64,000 nt of DNA from Legionella bozemanae (GTDB lineage Bacteria > Pseudomonadota > Gammaproteobacteria > Legionellales > Legionellaceae), in the NCBI RefSeq assembly GCF_001648595.1, contig NZ_LBAW01000017.1, forward strand, positions 24,884 through 88,883, written 5' to 3'. Below the pieces are notes generated by a model that worked only from the letters and a program-made list of their open reading frames with translations, did no database searches and was not told the DNA's origin. Below, piece after piece: positions 1 through 9,091 of this stretch; position 1 is the first letter of the stretch, and each line of letters starts with the position of its first letter. Position numbers and translations under genes: made by a program.

Positions 1-321
1 CAAGATGCATATAGAATGTTAAGCATGTTAAGCGGCCATTCTCATGAGGTCTATACAGGCTATGCGCTAATTTTTCTACCAGACCAACAGTGGTGGATTG
101 ATTGTGTCACCAGCAACATTACATTTCACACACTTACAGAGCAACAAATACAAAACTATATTGATACAGGAGATCCTTTTGATAAGGCTGGAGGATATGG
201 TATCCAAAATGTATATGATACATTTATAAAAGAAGTAAAAGGCTCCTATTACAATGTGATGGGTTTGCCCATTGAAGACATTATGAAGAAAATTTCTCTT
301 AGATATTCTGAATTATTTTAA
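1..321 (+). CDS. maf: Maf family nucleoside triphosphate pyrophosphatase (3' end only)
   Basis: The frame is open from the first base of the window, so the 5' end lies outside and only the last 106 or so residues are present. The motifs SHEVYTGYAL and DKAGGYGIQ are typical of the C-terminal half of Maf proteins, small cytosolic enzymes that hydrolyse non-canonical or modified NTPs to the monophosphate and are linked to septum formation control. The second motif carries the conserved Asp-Lys-Ala-Gly-Gly-Tyr. Which subtype it is (dTTP/UTP or m7GTP pyrophosphatase) cannot be decided from the fragment. Confidence 0.9.
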   Translation, partial: QDAYRMLSMLSGHSHEVYTGYALIFLPDQQWWIDCVTSNITFHTLTEQQIQNYIDTGDPFDKAGGYGIQNVYDTFIKEVKGSYYNVMGLPIEDIMKKISLRYSELF

Positions 322-346
322 TTGCTCTTTTCGCTTCATATAATGT

Positions 347-523
347 TTACAAGGTAATCTCTAATACTTTTTTACTATTAATCCAACGAGAAAAGCATAT
401 GATGATCATAGCCAGATACCATACGGCCACAGGCATTATTGATGCATGACGGTACAATAAATATCCCGCTATCACAGTAGAAACTAAAACATTGAAAAAA
501 ATTGCTTTAAGAGAGAAAAACTC
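347..523 (-). pseudogene. remnant of a membrane sensor domain
   Basis: The spacer between maf and the permease gene holds a 59-codon open stretch on the minus strand with no ATG near its start. It encodes two hydrophobic segments (AIFFNVLVSTVIAGYLLY and MPVAVWYLAMIIICF) followed by a basic stop (RWINSKKVLEITL). The pattern resembles the N-terminal membrane part of bacterial histidine kinases or GGDEF proteins cut off before the signalling domains. I read it as a gene fragment. A real small membrane protein with an unusual start is the alternative. Confidence 0.35.
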
Positions 524-525
524 AA

Positions 526-1719
526 TTACTCACTGCGCAAGGAAACTACCGGTTCCAATTTTGCAGCACGTCGTGCAGGATAAAAACCAAAGAAAATCCC
601 AGTAGCTGCCGATACCAAAAATCCTGCTACGGGAGGAAGAAGATAGATTGAAAAATTCCAATCGCTAAAATAGGCCAAAATACGCGTAAAAATTAATCCT
701 AAGATTACTCCAAGTATGCCTCCCAACAAAGAAAGCATTACCGATTCAACTAAAAATAAAGCTTGAATTTCGCTATTTTTAGCGCCTACTGCTTTACGGA
801 TGCCAATTTCTTTTTTGCGCTCACTCACAGAAACCAACATGACATTCATTACACCAATTCCACCAACCAAAAGCGAAATACCACCGATCACACCAAGCAA
901 TAAGGTAAAAATTTGTCCCTGATTTTCCATGCTCGCAATAATTTGTTTTGCACTACGAGAAAAAACACTCAATTTAGGAGCCATTGAGCCAATAATTTGT
1001 TTTATTTCTTCAATCACTTCATCTATGGGGCTATCCGGTTTCAACTCCAAAACCACGTTATTTACCTTGGCATCCTTGCTAATCATACTAATCCCAGCCA
1101 AGGGAATAATTGCCGCCTGATTGATGTCTTCATTGAAAAAGCCATTTTCCTTCCAAGGTTCGGCCACTCCAATAATCGTATATAAAGATTGTCCTATACG
1201 TAATTGTTTTCCTATGGGATCATCAAAACTTATCTCTTTGATTTGCCGCGCTAAACCTGCGCCAATCACACAATAATGCTCATAAGACTCAACAAAAGAA
1301 ACAAAATGTCCGGCAGCGAGTTTAATATGAACAATTTTTGGTAAATGCTCGTTGGCTCCTATAACTGCGCCCTGCATTAATTTTCCCTGAAAACTCAAAG
1401 GTTGATATGCGGTGCTGTAAGGGGCCATATCGACAATATAAGGTATTCGTTCAGGCAACTGCTCCCATTGATCTGCAGAGATTGATTCCATACTTCCAGA
1501 AGATTTATCTGTCGTTTTCGGGTAAACAGAAATTGCCAATAAATCCGTCCCTAAAGCTTTGAATTGAGCTAATGCCTTTTCTGTAGCTAACTGACCACAA
1601 CTAATTAAGGCAACAACAGCGGCAGTACCTACTAAAATGCCTAGAACGGCTAAAAAGGAACGCAACTTGGCAGCGGTTAAATTAACCAATGCTTGCTGAC
1701 AATGTCCGACAAGATTCAT
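526..1719 (-). CDS. MacB/FtsX-type ABC transporter permease
   Basis: This is the membrane subunit of an ABC efflux or lipoprotein-type exporter. The N-terminus ([20 protein letters not shown]) precedes a first transmembrane helix. A periplasmic MacB-like domain spans about residues 45-270, and a C-terminal FtsX domain with three helices contains SERKKEIGIRKAVGA, the cytoplasmic coupling motif of this family. The chosen ATG at 1719 overlaps the stop of the upstream ATPase gene as ATGA; a longer frame starting at 1773 would run far into that gene. In E. coli MacB the ATPase and permease are fused, whereas here they are separate genes, as in YknYZ or LolCD systems. It is the last gene of a four-gene efflux operon. 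Confidence 0.88.
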   Translation of the reverse strand: MNLVGHCQQALVNLTAAKLRSFLAVLGILVGTAAVVALISCGQLATEKALAQFKALGTDLLAISVYPKTTDKSSGSMESISADQWEQLPERIPYIVDMAPYSTAYQPLSFQGKLMQGAVIGANEHLPKIVHIKLAAGHFVSFVESYEHYCVIGAGLARQIKEISFDDPIGKQLRIGQSLYTIIGVAEPWKENGFFNEDINQAAIIPLAGISMISKDAKVNNVVLELKPDSPIDEVIEEIKQIIGSMAPKLSVFSRSAKQIIASMENQGQIFTLLLGVIGGISLLVGGIGVMNVMLVSVSERKKEIGIRKAVGAKNSEIQALFLVESVMLSLLGGILGVILGLIFTRILAYFSDWNFSIYLLPPVAGFLVSAATGIFFGFYPARRAAKLEPVVSLRSE

Positions 1720-2522
1720 GCCCCTGTCTCCGTCATGACCGCACCATCCACAAGAGTAATTTTTCGCTGACACAATGCAGCGATCTGCTCATCATGAGTA
1801 ATCATAATGATACTACGCCCCTGGGCGTGCAAACTTAAAAATAAATTCATTACTTCATTACCGGTACGTGAATCAAGCGCCCCAGTAGGTTCATCTGCCA
1901 AAATCACTTGGGGTTCTGTGACCAAAGCACGGGCAATGGCAACCCGTTGTTGCTGTCCGCCGGATAATTGTGTAGGCCGATGGTGTGCATATTGACGCAT
2001 GCCTACCCACTCAAGAGCAGCAAGCACTCTCTCTTTAGTTTCGGCAGGTCCAACGCCGCGATAGATTAAAGGCAATGCCACATTTTGCATGGCACTAAAC
2101 CTTGGTAATAAATTGAATTGCTGGAAAACAAAACCGATATTTTGATTCCGCAATTCTGCTGCTTCATCATCGGTCAAAGCAGCAACATTGCGATTCTTCA
2201 ATAGATAGGTTCCTGCATCTGCTTTATCCAGGAGCCCCATAATGTTCATCAAAGTAGATTTACCTGAGCCAGACGCGCCTACAATAGCAAGCAAATCTCC
2301 TTCATATACCGTAAGTGATACTTCTTTTAAGATGGTACTGCTAATTCCTTCGAGATGATACGTTTTTACAATATCCGTCAGCACCATTAATGATTGCTGA
2401 GTCTTCTTAACATTGCCCTTATGCCGTGGGTTTATCGCAGGATGCACAATTCGTTCAAGAATACTTGCATCCTCAGACAAAGGATTTGCATTGATTACGA
2501 GATCACCCATAAACCACCACAT
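1716..2522 (-). CDS. ABC transporter ATP-binding protein (MacB/LolD type)
   Basis: This cytoplasmic ATPase powers the permease encoded just downstream. It shows Walker A (GASGSGKS), the Q-loop ([18 protein letters not shown]), the signature [15 protein letters not shown], Walker B with DEPTGALD, and the switch His in MITHDEQ. About 45 residues precede the usual start of this family (near [14 protein letters not shown]), so the true start could be internal. The ATG at 2522 and another at 2510 both lie inside the end of the macA-like gene, which fits translational coupling. LolD/MacB/FtsE-class ATPases share these motifs, and the neighbours (HlyD-type adaptor, TolC-type channel) favour an exporter of the MacAB kind. 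Confidence 0.9.
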   Translation of the reverse strand: MWWFMGDLVINANPLSEDASILERIVHPAINPRHKGNVKKTQQSLMVLTDIVKTYHLEGISSTILKEVSLTVYEGDLLAIVGASGSGKSTLMNIMGLLDKADAGTYLLKNRNVAALTDDEAAELRNQNIGFVFQQFNLLPRFSAMQNVALPLIYRGVGPAETKERVLAALEWVGMRQYAHHRPTQLSGGQQQRVAIARALVTEPQVILADEPTGALDSRTGNEVMNLFLSLHAQGRSIIMITHDEQIAALCQRKITLVDGAVMTETGA

Positions 2523-3651
2523 CGCCAGCTTTTAAACCGGTCTCAACGACAACTGAATCTGCTTGCGCCGCACCTGTTGTTATAACTCGCTTTTCAATAG
2601 CACCTGAATCGTTTTGCAAATTAACAATACTTTGTCCTTTTTCTCGCTTTATCGCAGCAATAGGTATGATGAGTTGCTTGCCATTATCCACACTTAATTC
2701 AATGGATGCACTCATACCTACTTTGATCCATTTTTGCTGCTCCGGGGTTAATTTCTTAACTTCTACTACAGCCGTAAAAAAGGGAAGTCCATTGTTGTTT
2801 GATGCTTGGGCATTCACTGCAACCAATTGCCCTTTTAATGGATATTTACCAAAAGCGACTCCACTCACTACAGCATTCATGCCCGCTTGAATTTGGGTTA
2901 TATCAATTTCCGGGACATCAATTTCGATACTGATCCCAGATAAATCACCAATCAATCCAATGACTTGGCCCGATTTCACTGTAGATCCCACATTGACACG
3001 TACACTTTTATCTTCGCCTGCTTTAGGAGGGTATAGTAGCACTCCATCTCTAGGTGACTTTAAATGAATCACATTATGCTTGGATGCCAAAATTTTTTTT
3101 ATCTTATCAAAATCAGCCAAACTTAATGCCGATAAATTTTTGGGGCTATTTTCATCAAGTTTTTCTAACATTTCTGTCAGTTTACGTGTGGACTGCATTA
3201 AAGTTACCCTAGCTGTATCCACATTTGATTTTTCACTCATGTAATTATTTTTGGATAATAAACCAGAGTCCCATAAATCCTGAGTCCCAACAAACTTGGC
3301 TTTTGCTATGGTATAGCTGTCTTTGGCTTTTAAGTACTCCGTTAATGTGTCATTAAACTGCCTTTGTAACTCAGTTGAGTTTAGCGTTAAAATCACATCA
3401 CCTTTTTTGACCATTTGCCCATAATGAAAATTCATTGTTTCAACCACCGCTTCCATTGGACTGGCTATAGTATTTTCATGTAAAGGCTGAACCGTTCCTG
3501 TAAAATGCAAGGTTTTATGGATTGTTTGATCCTCGACTTTATATTGGTGTAACGCAACCGTTTTTTTCTTTTCATGACGATCACATGAGGAGAAAAGAAA
3601 CACGGCTAATAATAAAATGACAACTTTTGATGTGTTTAAATACCTATTCAT
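2503..3651 (-). CDS. HlyD/MacA-family periplasmic adaptor lipoprotein
   Basis: The N-terminus has a short basic start, a hydrophobic run and a lipobox (LFSSC), so the protein is probably an inner-membrane-anchored lipoprotein facing the periplasm. It has a biotinyl-lipoyl-like half near residues 60-90 (ASPMEAVVETMNFHYGQMV), a helical hairpin around 100-165, the second lipoyl half near 195-235 and a beta-barrel domain to the end. This is the usual layout of membrane fusion proteins that join an ABC transporter to an outer-membrane channel. Its ATG overlaps the stop of the tolC-like gene (ATGA), and its 3' end overlaps the ATPase gene. The substrate cannot be read from the sequence. Confidence 0.88.
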   Translation of the reverse strand: MNRYLNTSKVVILLLAVFLFSSCDRHEKKKTVALHQYKVEDQTIHKTLHFTGTVQPLHENTIASPMEAVVETMNFHYGQMVKKGDVILTLNSTELQRQFNDTLTEYLKAKDSYTIAKAKFVGTQDLWDSGLLSKNNYMSEKSNVDTARVTLMQSTRKLTEMLEKLDENSPKNLSALSLADFDKIKKILASKHNVIHLKSPRDGVLLYPPKAGEDKSVRVNVGSTVKSGQVIGLIGDLSGISIEIDVPEIDITQIQAGMNAVVSGVAFGKYPLKGQLVAVNAQASNNNGLPFFTAVVEVKKLTPEQQKWIKVGMSASIELSVDNGKQLIIPIAAIKREKGQSIVNLQNDSGAIEKRVITTGAAQADSVVVETGLKAGDVVVYG

Positions 3652-5351
3652 CCACCATACCTTAATTTAATTTGCCAATGCTCCAGCGTTGTTCCCAGAG
3701 TCCTTTGTAAGTTTGATATCTGATTAAGATATGCAATTTTTGCATTAATTAATCCAGACTGCGCCTGTATCAGCTGGTTTTGCGTGTTGTTTACATCCAA
3801 CGCACTGGATATACCTGCTTGTTGTTTTTTCTTTTCCAAAGCATAAGATTGCTCTGCCAGTTTCACTTGCTTTAAGGCTAATTGGTAACGTTTTGCCAAA
3901 CTTTTTATATTGTTTATGGTATTGGTTATATTCGTTATTAATGCACGTTTCGTTGCAAGTAAATTTAAACGGTCTTTTTCCAAGCGCACTTTAGCATTAA
4001 TTAACTGACTGCGGCGACTGATGTCATGCAAAGGAACAGTTAATGTCAAACGGGCTGCCTCGGTGATGTTATTTCCATTGTAAATGCCCCTAACTCCTCC
4101 GTTAGCGCCTGTCACATCATTTAAAACACCACTTTGCACATTCCCTGACACATCCAATTGCCATAGCTGTTGATTCTTGGCAACTTTATAAGCGCGCTCA
4201 TCCGCGCGTAATGTCATTTTTTGTGCCAAATAAACAGTGTTATGATTCAAAGCCTGCTCAATAGACTGCTGCAAATCGGGAACTGCAAGTTTGTCTAAAA
4301 CAACATCGCTAGGAACTGATATATGCATTTCTGGATCGAGGCCAATAGTCTGCAAAAGATCTTGTGATGCGGTTTGAAATTCATTCTCCGCCTGTTCCAC
4401 CATTAAACTTAAAGATTCAATTTGATAGGATTGCTGGATGTTGCCTGTTGGTTCTAATTGACCTGCTTTTATCTTTTTTTCATTAATTTCATATGATTTT
4501 TTTGCTTCTTTTAACTGCAAGCGCTGATTCTGTAAATTATTTCCGCTTAAAATAAGCATTCGATAGGCCATAATAACTTGGGTAACCTGATCTGCGACCG
4601 ATTGCTGCAAGTTTAATTTGTTTAACCATTCATTATCCTGGGCATCTAAAAGCGCTGCTTCGTTTACTGCTTTGCCAAAGCCGCGTAATAAAGGCTGGGT
4701 TAAGGAAAAATTCAATACTGGATTGTAATTGTTATTGTCATTGACGTTATTGTTTATCGATAAATTAGCTTCTGTTCCTAGCTTTGTTTTCAAATTAAAC
4801 TCGGGACTGGCTAAGAATGTACGTGTTGTATCGGTACCAACCCCATTAAACTTACTTTTCTGGATTACCCCAGAAGCTCCCAAAGCATATTGCAGTTCAA
4901 ACTGATTGTGCGCTAAACGCAATTGATAACGTTGTACAATTCGATCCAGTTCGGCATTTTGAATATTAGGGTTATAGCGTAAAGCCAATAAAATCGCTTC
5001 TCTTAAACTTAAATGATGTACGGTTTTATTGCGGGCTGCAGGAGAAGTCGGCAATTCTATCCAGTTATGCAGCATAAACTCAGGATTCTCTATCGCTTTT
5101 TGCAAGCGCTCTTCTGCTTGTTTGACCTGTAAATCTTCAGTAGTAGGGAGTGACCACGCATTAAAGCCAAATAGGTAATAGACTAGGAAAAACGCAACTG
5201 CTCTCCCTCGCCTACGTCCCGCGGCTTGTCCGCGGGATCCAATGATGTTGTGAGATTCCTGGATCCCGCGGACAAGCCGCGGGACGTAGCTTAGAGATAA
5301 ATAATTACAAAAAAACAAAGTTTTTATACCTTTCCGGCTCCTAAAAAGCAT
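3648..5351 (-). CDS. TolC-family outer-membrane efflux protein with in-frame palindrome in its signal region
   Basis: The body of the protein (from about 130 residues before IRQ-like helical repeats to the end) has the duplicated helical pattern of OEP/TolC channels, for example LNFSLTQPLLRGFG and a second copy starting near LTLTVPLHDISRRSQL. It supplies the outer-membrane exit duct for the MacAB-like pump encoded downstream. The start is uncertain. ATG 5351 gives a basic n-region (MLFRSRKGIK), while ATG 5393 overlaps the apaH stop as TAATG. Between the hydrophobic runs TLFFCNYLSL and AFFLVYYLFGFNAWS sits a 78-bp GC-rich palindrome (5212-5289), translated as 26 residues rich in Arg and Gly. 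No start codon exists between it and the mature domain, so the palindrome must be translated if the gene is expressed. Confidence 0.85.
   Translation of the reverse strand: MLFRSRKGIKTLFFCNYLSLSYVPRLVRGIQESHNIIGSRGQAAGRRRGRAVAFFLVYYLFGFNAWSLPTTEDLQVKQAEERLQKAIENPEFMLHNWIELPTSPAARNKTVHHLSLREAILLALRYNPNIQNAELDRIVQRYQLRLAHNQFELQYALGASGVIQKSKFNGVGTDTTRTFLASPEFNLKTKLGTEANLSINNNVNDNNNYNPVLNFSLTQPLLRGFGKAVNEAALLDAQDNEWLNKLNLQQSVADQVTQVIMAYRMLILSGNNLQNQRLQLKEAKKSYEINEKKIKAGQLEPTGNIQQSYQIESLSLMVEQAENEFQTASQDLLQTIGLDPEMHISVPSDVVLDKLAVPDLQQSIEQALNHNTVYLAQKMTLRADERAYKVAKNQQLWQLDVSGNVQSGVLNDVTGANGGVRGIYNGNNITEAARLTLTVPLHDISRRSQLINAKVRLEKDRLNLLATKRALITNITNTINNIKSLAKRYQLALKQVKLAEQSYALEKKKQQAGISSALDVNNTQNQLIQAQSGLINAKIAYLNQISNLQRTLGTTLEHWQIKLRYGG
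5212..5289. repeat. REP-like inverted repeat inserted in coding sequence
   Basis: Two arms of about 29 bp that are exact inverted copies begin CTACGTCCCGCGGCTTGTCC on the left and end GGACAAGCCGCGGGACGTAG on the right, with a roughly 20-bp spacer. Total length is 78 bp, exactly 26 codons, so the reading frame of the surrounding tolC-like gene is kept. Related copies lie in intergenic DNA at 19951-20013 and 44060-44089. Confidence 0.9.
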
Positions 5352-5392
5352 ACAGGATGAACGTATGGAATTAAAGTTTTTTACTAACATCA

Positions 5393-6208
5393 TTATTTTT
5401 TGTTCCAGACTGCAAATCGTTGCATATCCTGCAAGCGTAATGCAGTAAGTTGGCCACCCCAAAGACATCCGGTATCTATTGCATGAATTTTAGGATTGGG
5501 ACATTTCCCCATTAAAGCGGCCCAATGCCCAAAAACAATATCCACATCAATTTCTTTACGATGCGGTACTTCATACCAAGGATAAAGATTTGCTGGCGCT
5601 TGAGCAATAGTTTCTTTATAACCCAACTCCAACCGTCCTTGCGCATCACAAAAACGCATGCGTGTATAATAGTTGGTAATTACCCGCAGTCGGTCCATCC
5701 CTCTTAAATCATCAGACCATATATCGGGTTGATTACCGTATAAATGCGATAAAAAATCACGATAATTGTCCCCTGAAAGTACCTCTTCAAGTTCTTTAGC
5801 GTGTTCCATCGCCTGTGACAAGTCCCATAAAGGACAAATTCCAGCATGACACATCACCACATTAAGTTCTGGCGAGTGATACAAAATGGATTGTTTCCTT
5901 AACCAATGCCCCAAAACCTCACCATCAACAGCGTCTATTACTTCATGCAGCGTGTCATCATGCCCTTTCCACGGTCTGTCACCAAATAATAAGCCTAATA
6001 GATGTAAATCATGATTGCCTAAAGTCACCCTGGGCGTAATGGGTAAGGCGCTGACAAAACGTAAGACAGCTAAAGATGCAGGGCCTCGATTCACCAAATC
6101 GCCAACAAACCACAAACGATCTCTTTTGTCATCAAAATCGATTAAATCCAACAGCCGTTGCAAAGGCTCATAACACCCTTGCACATCACCAATTGCATAA
6201 TCAGGCAC
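5393..6208 (-). CDS. apaH: bis(5'-nucleosyl)-tetraphosphatase, symmetrical (ApaH)
   Basis: ApaH cleaves Ap4A into two ADP and removes Np4-type caps from RNA; it is a cytosolic metallophosphoesterase. The phosphoesterase motifs are all present near the N-terminus: [15 protein letters not shown] and LGNHDLHLL, with a later catalytic His region (VMCHAGI) and a C-terminal FGHWAALMG. Length, 271 residues, is normal for the family. Its start overlaps the end of the TraI_2-like gene by a few bases, and its stop overlaps a possible start of the tolC-like gene. In many gammaproteobacteria apaH lies close to ksgA, as here. Confidence 0.96.
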   Translation of the reverse strand: MPDYAIGDVQGCYEPLQRLLDLIDFDDKRDRLWFVGDLVNRGPASLAVLRFVSALPITPRVTLGNHDLHLLGLLFGDRPWKGHDDTLHEVIDAVDGEVLGHWLRKQSILYHSPELNVVMCHAGICPLWDLSQAMEHAKELEEVLSGDNYRDFLSHLYGNQPDIWSDDLRGMDRLRVITNYYTRMRFCDAQGRLELGYKETIAQAPANLYPWYEVPHRKEIDVDIVFGHWAALMGKCPNPKIHAIDTGCLWGGQLTALRLQDMQRFAVWNKK

Positions 6209-7550
6209 CGTTTTTTGCTCCTGGCCTTAGCGCACTCCCTTCGTTTTCAACCACTTGCCATTTCCCTGCTGCATCCAGTTTTTGCAACGAACTTGCCAAA
6301 CTCATGTTTTGTTTCTGGATAAACTGGCTGTTAAATTGTGCTTTATGAATCAATTCCGTAGCGGACATCGATTCTACTTTTCCAGTACTTGGGTGCACCA
6401 CTTTTACTGACTCAGGTAAAGCAAGGGCATACTTGGAAAATACAATTCCAGTCTCCATTTGATTTCTTGTCTCAAATCGACTTAACACACCGCCATCCGC
6501 AGCGAGACTATGTAAACCCAAAGATAAAAATCCATTTTGTGCTGCTTGCCAATTTTTATACTCAGGATGTTCACGTACAAATAATTGAAACATTTCAGCA
6601 CACATCAACATACCCCCAGGAACCATAAATAAGGGGGCTTTATTAATCATAATCTTGCCGCCATCTAATGCTTTAATCATCCATTGGATAAACTCCATGC
6701 CAACAGCCTGCTCTTTCTCTAATAAGGTCTCTGGCTGGCCACCAGAAAAAGTCCCTGCACGATAACGCCCCCCACTATGAGCTGGAGTGCCTTTCACCAT
6801 AAACTCAAGTAAATAACGTTGAATTGCAACGGCTTCAGCACGAATTAATATAGCTCCCAAAGTCCCCGCAGAGCGCTCATCTTCATTCAATAACGCAAGC
6901 CATATTGAAAGAACTTCTGGATTAGAGGCTATCCAAGCAAATCCACTTGTGGGCATTAATGTTTTTGCCATCAATAAATTAAGACGACGTCGAAATTCAA
7001 TTTCAGCTTCTTTTTCAAACTCGTAAAAGTAATAAATTCCGGTGCTCGTCATATTTTCAAGTAAAGGATTCCATTCTTTTAAAAATTGACCGTTTGTATC
7101 ATAAAAACTAACACGGTAATCAACAAACAATTTACCTATTCCTTGTAGAACTGCTGCTGAGAAAAGTGCATATTGCCAAAGCTTTTGTTCTTCAGATAAT
7201 AAATCAGGCTGATCCTGCACCATAAATTCCTGAAAAAGGCTCAGCGCGGCTTCTGTACGGTTTAATGCATGATCCACCAAGCCACCTTGCTGGGAATAAT
7301 AACTGTTTGCTGTCTCAGGTAAATTTTGGCAATAGTGAACTAGATTATTGATAAGAGTGCTGCATAAGCTATCATACCGCGCAGTTTCCAAGCCAGATAA
7401 CATTCTCATCTTTTTTAGTAATATTTGTCTCTTGTCCTCCGACAAAAAAAGATTCGCATTAACAATGCGTGTTAAATCTTTTAAAGATTTACCGTGTGTA
7501 GACAAGGAACCTTTACGCTGACGTTGACGATGAAACAAGGCCATCTCCAT
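6201..7550 (-). CDS. TraI_2/DUF1528-like protein with degenerate HD motif
   Basis: The central part contains [17 protein letters not shown], followed by [18 protein letters not shown]. This is the layout of the TraI_2 (MobH relaxase) domain, in which GGL.DHS and LLHDIGK form an HD-type metal site. Here the second site reads QG instead of HD. The C-terminal part ([29 protein letters not shown], in pieces) matches the DUF1528 tail found in the same relaxases. The protein lies between ksgA and apaH, so it looks resident rather than part of a mobile element. The ATG at 7550 follows a GGAG; an in-frame TTG at 7568 is less likely. Function is unknown, and loss of the HD residues argues against relaxase activity. 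Confidence 0.65.
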   Translation of the reverse strand: MEMALFHRQRQRKGSLSTHGKSLKDLTRIVNANLFLSEDKRQILLKKMRMLSGLETARYDSLCSTLINNLVHYCQNLPETANSYYSQQGGLVDHALNRTEAALSLFQEFMVQDQPDLLSEEQKLWQYALFSAAVLQGIGKLFVDYRVSFYDTNGQFLKEWNPLLENMTSTGIYYFYEFEKEAEIEFRRRLNLLMAKTLMPTSGFAWIASNPEVLSIWLALLNEDERSAGTLGAILIRAEAVAIQRYLLEFMVKGTPAHSGGRYRAGTFSGGQPETLLEKEQAVGMEFIQWMIKALDGGKIMINKAPLFMVPGGMLMCAEMFQLFVREHPEYKNWQAAQNGFLSLGLHSLAADGGVLSRFETRNQMETGIVFSKYALALPESVKVVHPSTGKVESMSATELIHKAQFNSQFIQKQNMSLASSLQKLDAAGKWQVVENEGSALRPGAKNGA

Positions 7551-7603
7551 AATAATTAATAACTCCAAATTGATAAATTATGTCCATGATGATTAATTTT
7601 ACA

Positions 7604-8389
7604 CTAATTGGAAATAAATTTCGCTAGTTGAACATATTCCGCAATAGAAATTTGTTCTGGCCTTTTACTTCCATCAATACCAACAGTGCTCAATTGCTCA
7701 ATCGTTACTATTCCCTTTAAATTGTTATTAAGTGTTTTACGGCGCATGGCAAATGCACTCGCTAGCAGACGCTCCAACTGCGCTACAGAAACTTTTTCAA
7801 AGGGAGAAACGCGATGGGGAGTAAGGCGAACCACCGCTGAATCTACTTTAGGCTGTGGCTCAAAAGCTTCTGGAGGAACATGAAACAAATGCTCCACAGC
7901 ACAATGGTATTGCAGCATTACCGTTAACCGACCATAGGCTTTACAGCCTGGTTGTGCTGCCATACGTTCTACTACTTCCTTTTGCAACATAAAATGCATG
8001 TCTTCTATATATGGCGCAAAGCGTAATAAATGAATGAGTAACGGTGTGGAAATATTATAAGGTAAATTCCCTACCACACGTAAATGGGGACCAAATTGAC
8101 TGTAATCAAGAGTTAATGCATCGGCAGCAATTAAATGCAACTTATTCTGCGCCATAGGCCGCCCTGACAGGTATTGCTGCAAATCGGTGTCGATTTCAAC
8201 TGCTGATAGATGATTTAAGCGATGCAACAATGGCTCAGTTAGCGCCCCCAAACCCGGACCAATTTCCAGCATATTATCTTCTGCTTGCGGATTAATTGCT
8301 CGGATAATGTCATCAATAATATGGCGGTTTTGTAGAAAATTCTGGCCAAACCGCTTGCGTGGGCTATGCCTCACCTTTGTCCATCCCAT
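7604..8389 (-). CDS. rsmA: 16S rRNA dimethyladenosine transferase (RsmA/KsgA)
   Basis: KsgA dimethylates two adjacent adenosines in helix 45 of 16S rRNA late in 30S assembly, using S-adenosylmethionine. Characteristic motifs are RKRFGQNFL at the N-terminus, the SAM-binding [15 protein letters not shown], and the catalytic [11 protein letters not shown]. The ATG at 8389 ([16 protein letters not shown]) gives 261 residues, close to the family norm; the longer open frame to 8497 adds residues not found in KsgA. It heads the minus-strand run ending in the efflux operon. Confidence 0.96.
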   Translation of the reverse strand: MGWTKVRHSPRKRFGQNFLQNRHIIDDIIRAINPQAEDNMLEIGPGLGALTEPLLHRLNHLSAVEIDTDLQQYLSGRPMAQNKLHLIAADALTLDYSQFGPHLRVVGNLPYNISTPLLIHLLRFAPYIEDMHFMLQKEVVERMAAQPGCKAYGRLTVMLQYHCAVEHLFHVPPEAFEPQPKVDSAVVRLTPHRVSPFEKVSVAQLERLLASAFAMRRKTLNNNLKGIVTIEQLSTVGIDGSKRPEQISIAEYVQLAKFISN

Positions 8390-8571
8390 AAAATAAAAGC
8401 CAATTATAACGCGCATCCTCAATAAAAAGTAGCCCAGGTGAAGCGAGGGAGGATTCTGGTTTTCCTTTACTGGTTGCGTTATATGCCTGCAACTCAAGTG
8501 ACAAATTTATATAGCATAAGCTTCTCAATTTGGTGTAAAATTCGGCCACTATGAACAAGGCTGAGATCGTT

Positions 8572-8982
8572 ATGGCTTATAGAAAAATGTTAAAATCCAA
8601 AATTCATCGTGCATGTGTCACTGAAGCCGATTTGGATTATGAAGGAAGTATTACTATTTCTCCGGAACTGCTAAAGGCAGCAAACATATTACCTTATGAG
8701 GCAGTCAATGTCTGGAATGTCACTGGAGGCACTCGATTTGAGACTTATGCCATCACGGGTAGGCCAGGTTCTACTGAAATTTGCGTGAATGGAGCAGCAG
8801 CGCATTTGGTAACGCCAGGAGATTTAATCATTATCGCTTCCTTTACCCAAGTCTTGGAAGAAGAATGTGCCAATATAGTTCCTACTGTAGTGTTTGTTGA
8901 TCAGTTCAACCGCTTAAGAGAAATTCGACCCGAAAAAGTTGGCATTAAAACCAAAGAAATTAAGGAACTTGCTGAAGTTTAA
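8572..8982 (+). CDS. panD: aspartate 1-decarboxylase (PanD) proenzyme
   Basis: PanD converts L-aspartate to beta-alanine for pantothenate and CoA synthesis. It is made as a proenzyme that cleaves itself at a Gly-Ser bond to make a pyruvoyl cofactor; that bond is visible in LDYEGSITIS. Other family motifs are NVWNVTGGTRFETYAI and VNGAAAHLVTPGDLIIIASF. The ATG at 8572 gives 136 residues; an in-frame ATG at 8551 would add seven. No other pantothenate genes are adjacent. A 31-bp palindrome follows the stop codon. Confidence 0.95.
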   Translation: MAYRKMLKSKIHRACVTEADLDYEGSITISPELLKAANILPYEAVNVWNVTGGTRFETYAITGRPGSTEICVNGAAAHLVTPGDLIIIASFTQVLEEECANIVPTVVFVDQFNRLREIRPEKVGIKTKEIKELAEV

Positions 8983-8991
8983 AAAATCCCT

Positions 8992-9022
8992 CTACGTACT
9001 GTGCTTTATGCACGGTACGTAG
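8992..9022. repeat. 31-bp palindrome, copy 1 of 3
   Basis: Arms CTACGTAC-T-GTGC and GCAC-G-GTACGTAG flank a TTTAT loop. The same 31-bp design recurs at 11812-11842 and 39782-39812. Here it lies just after panD and could fold as a transcript-end hairpin, although no T-run follows. Confidence 0.85.
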
Positions 9023-9091
9023 GAGGAAGGTCAAGAATCATTACAAATTTTGAGAGATTAAAATAAAAGTTTCACCATTTTCAAAGAAGCC

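Noticed and set aside
5390..5468. tolC-like gene starting at 5468 inside apaH
   Set aside because: The extra codons overlap the conserved end of apaH and do not resemble a signal peptide.
8364..8558. minus-strand frame overlapping the ksgA start
   Set aside because: Overlaps the ksgA 5' end and the panD promoter region and has no family similarity.
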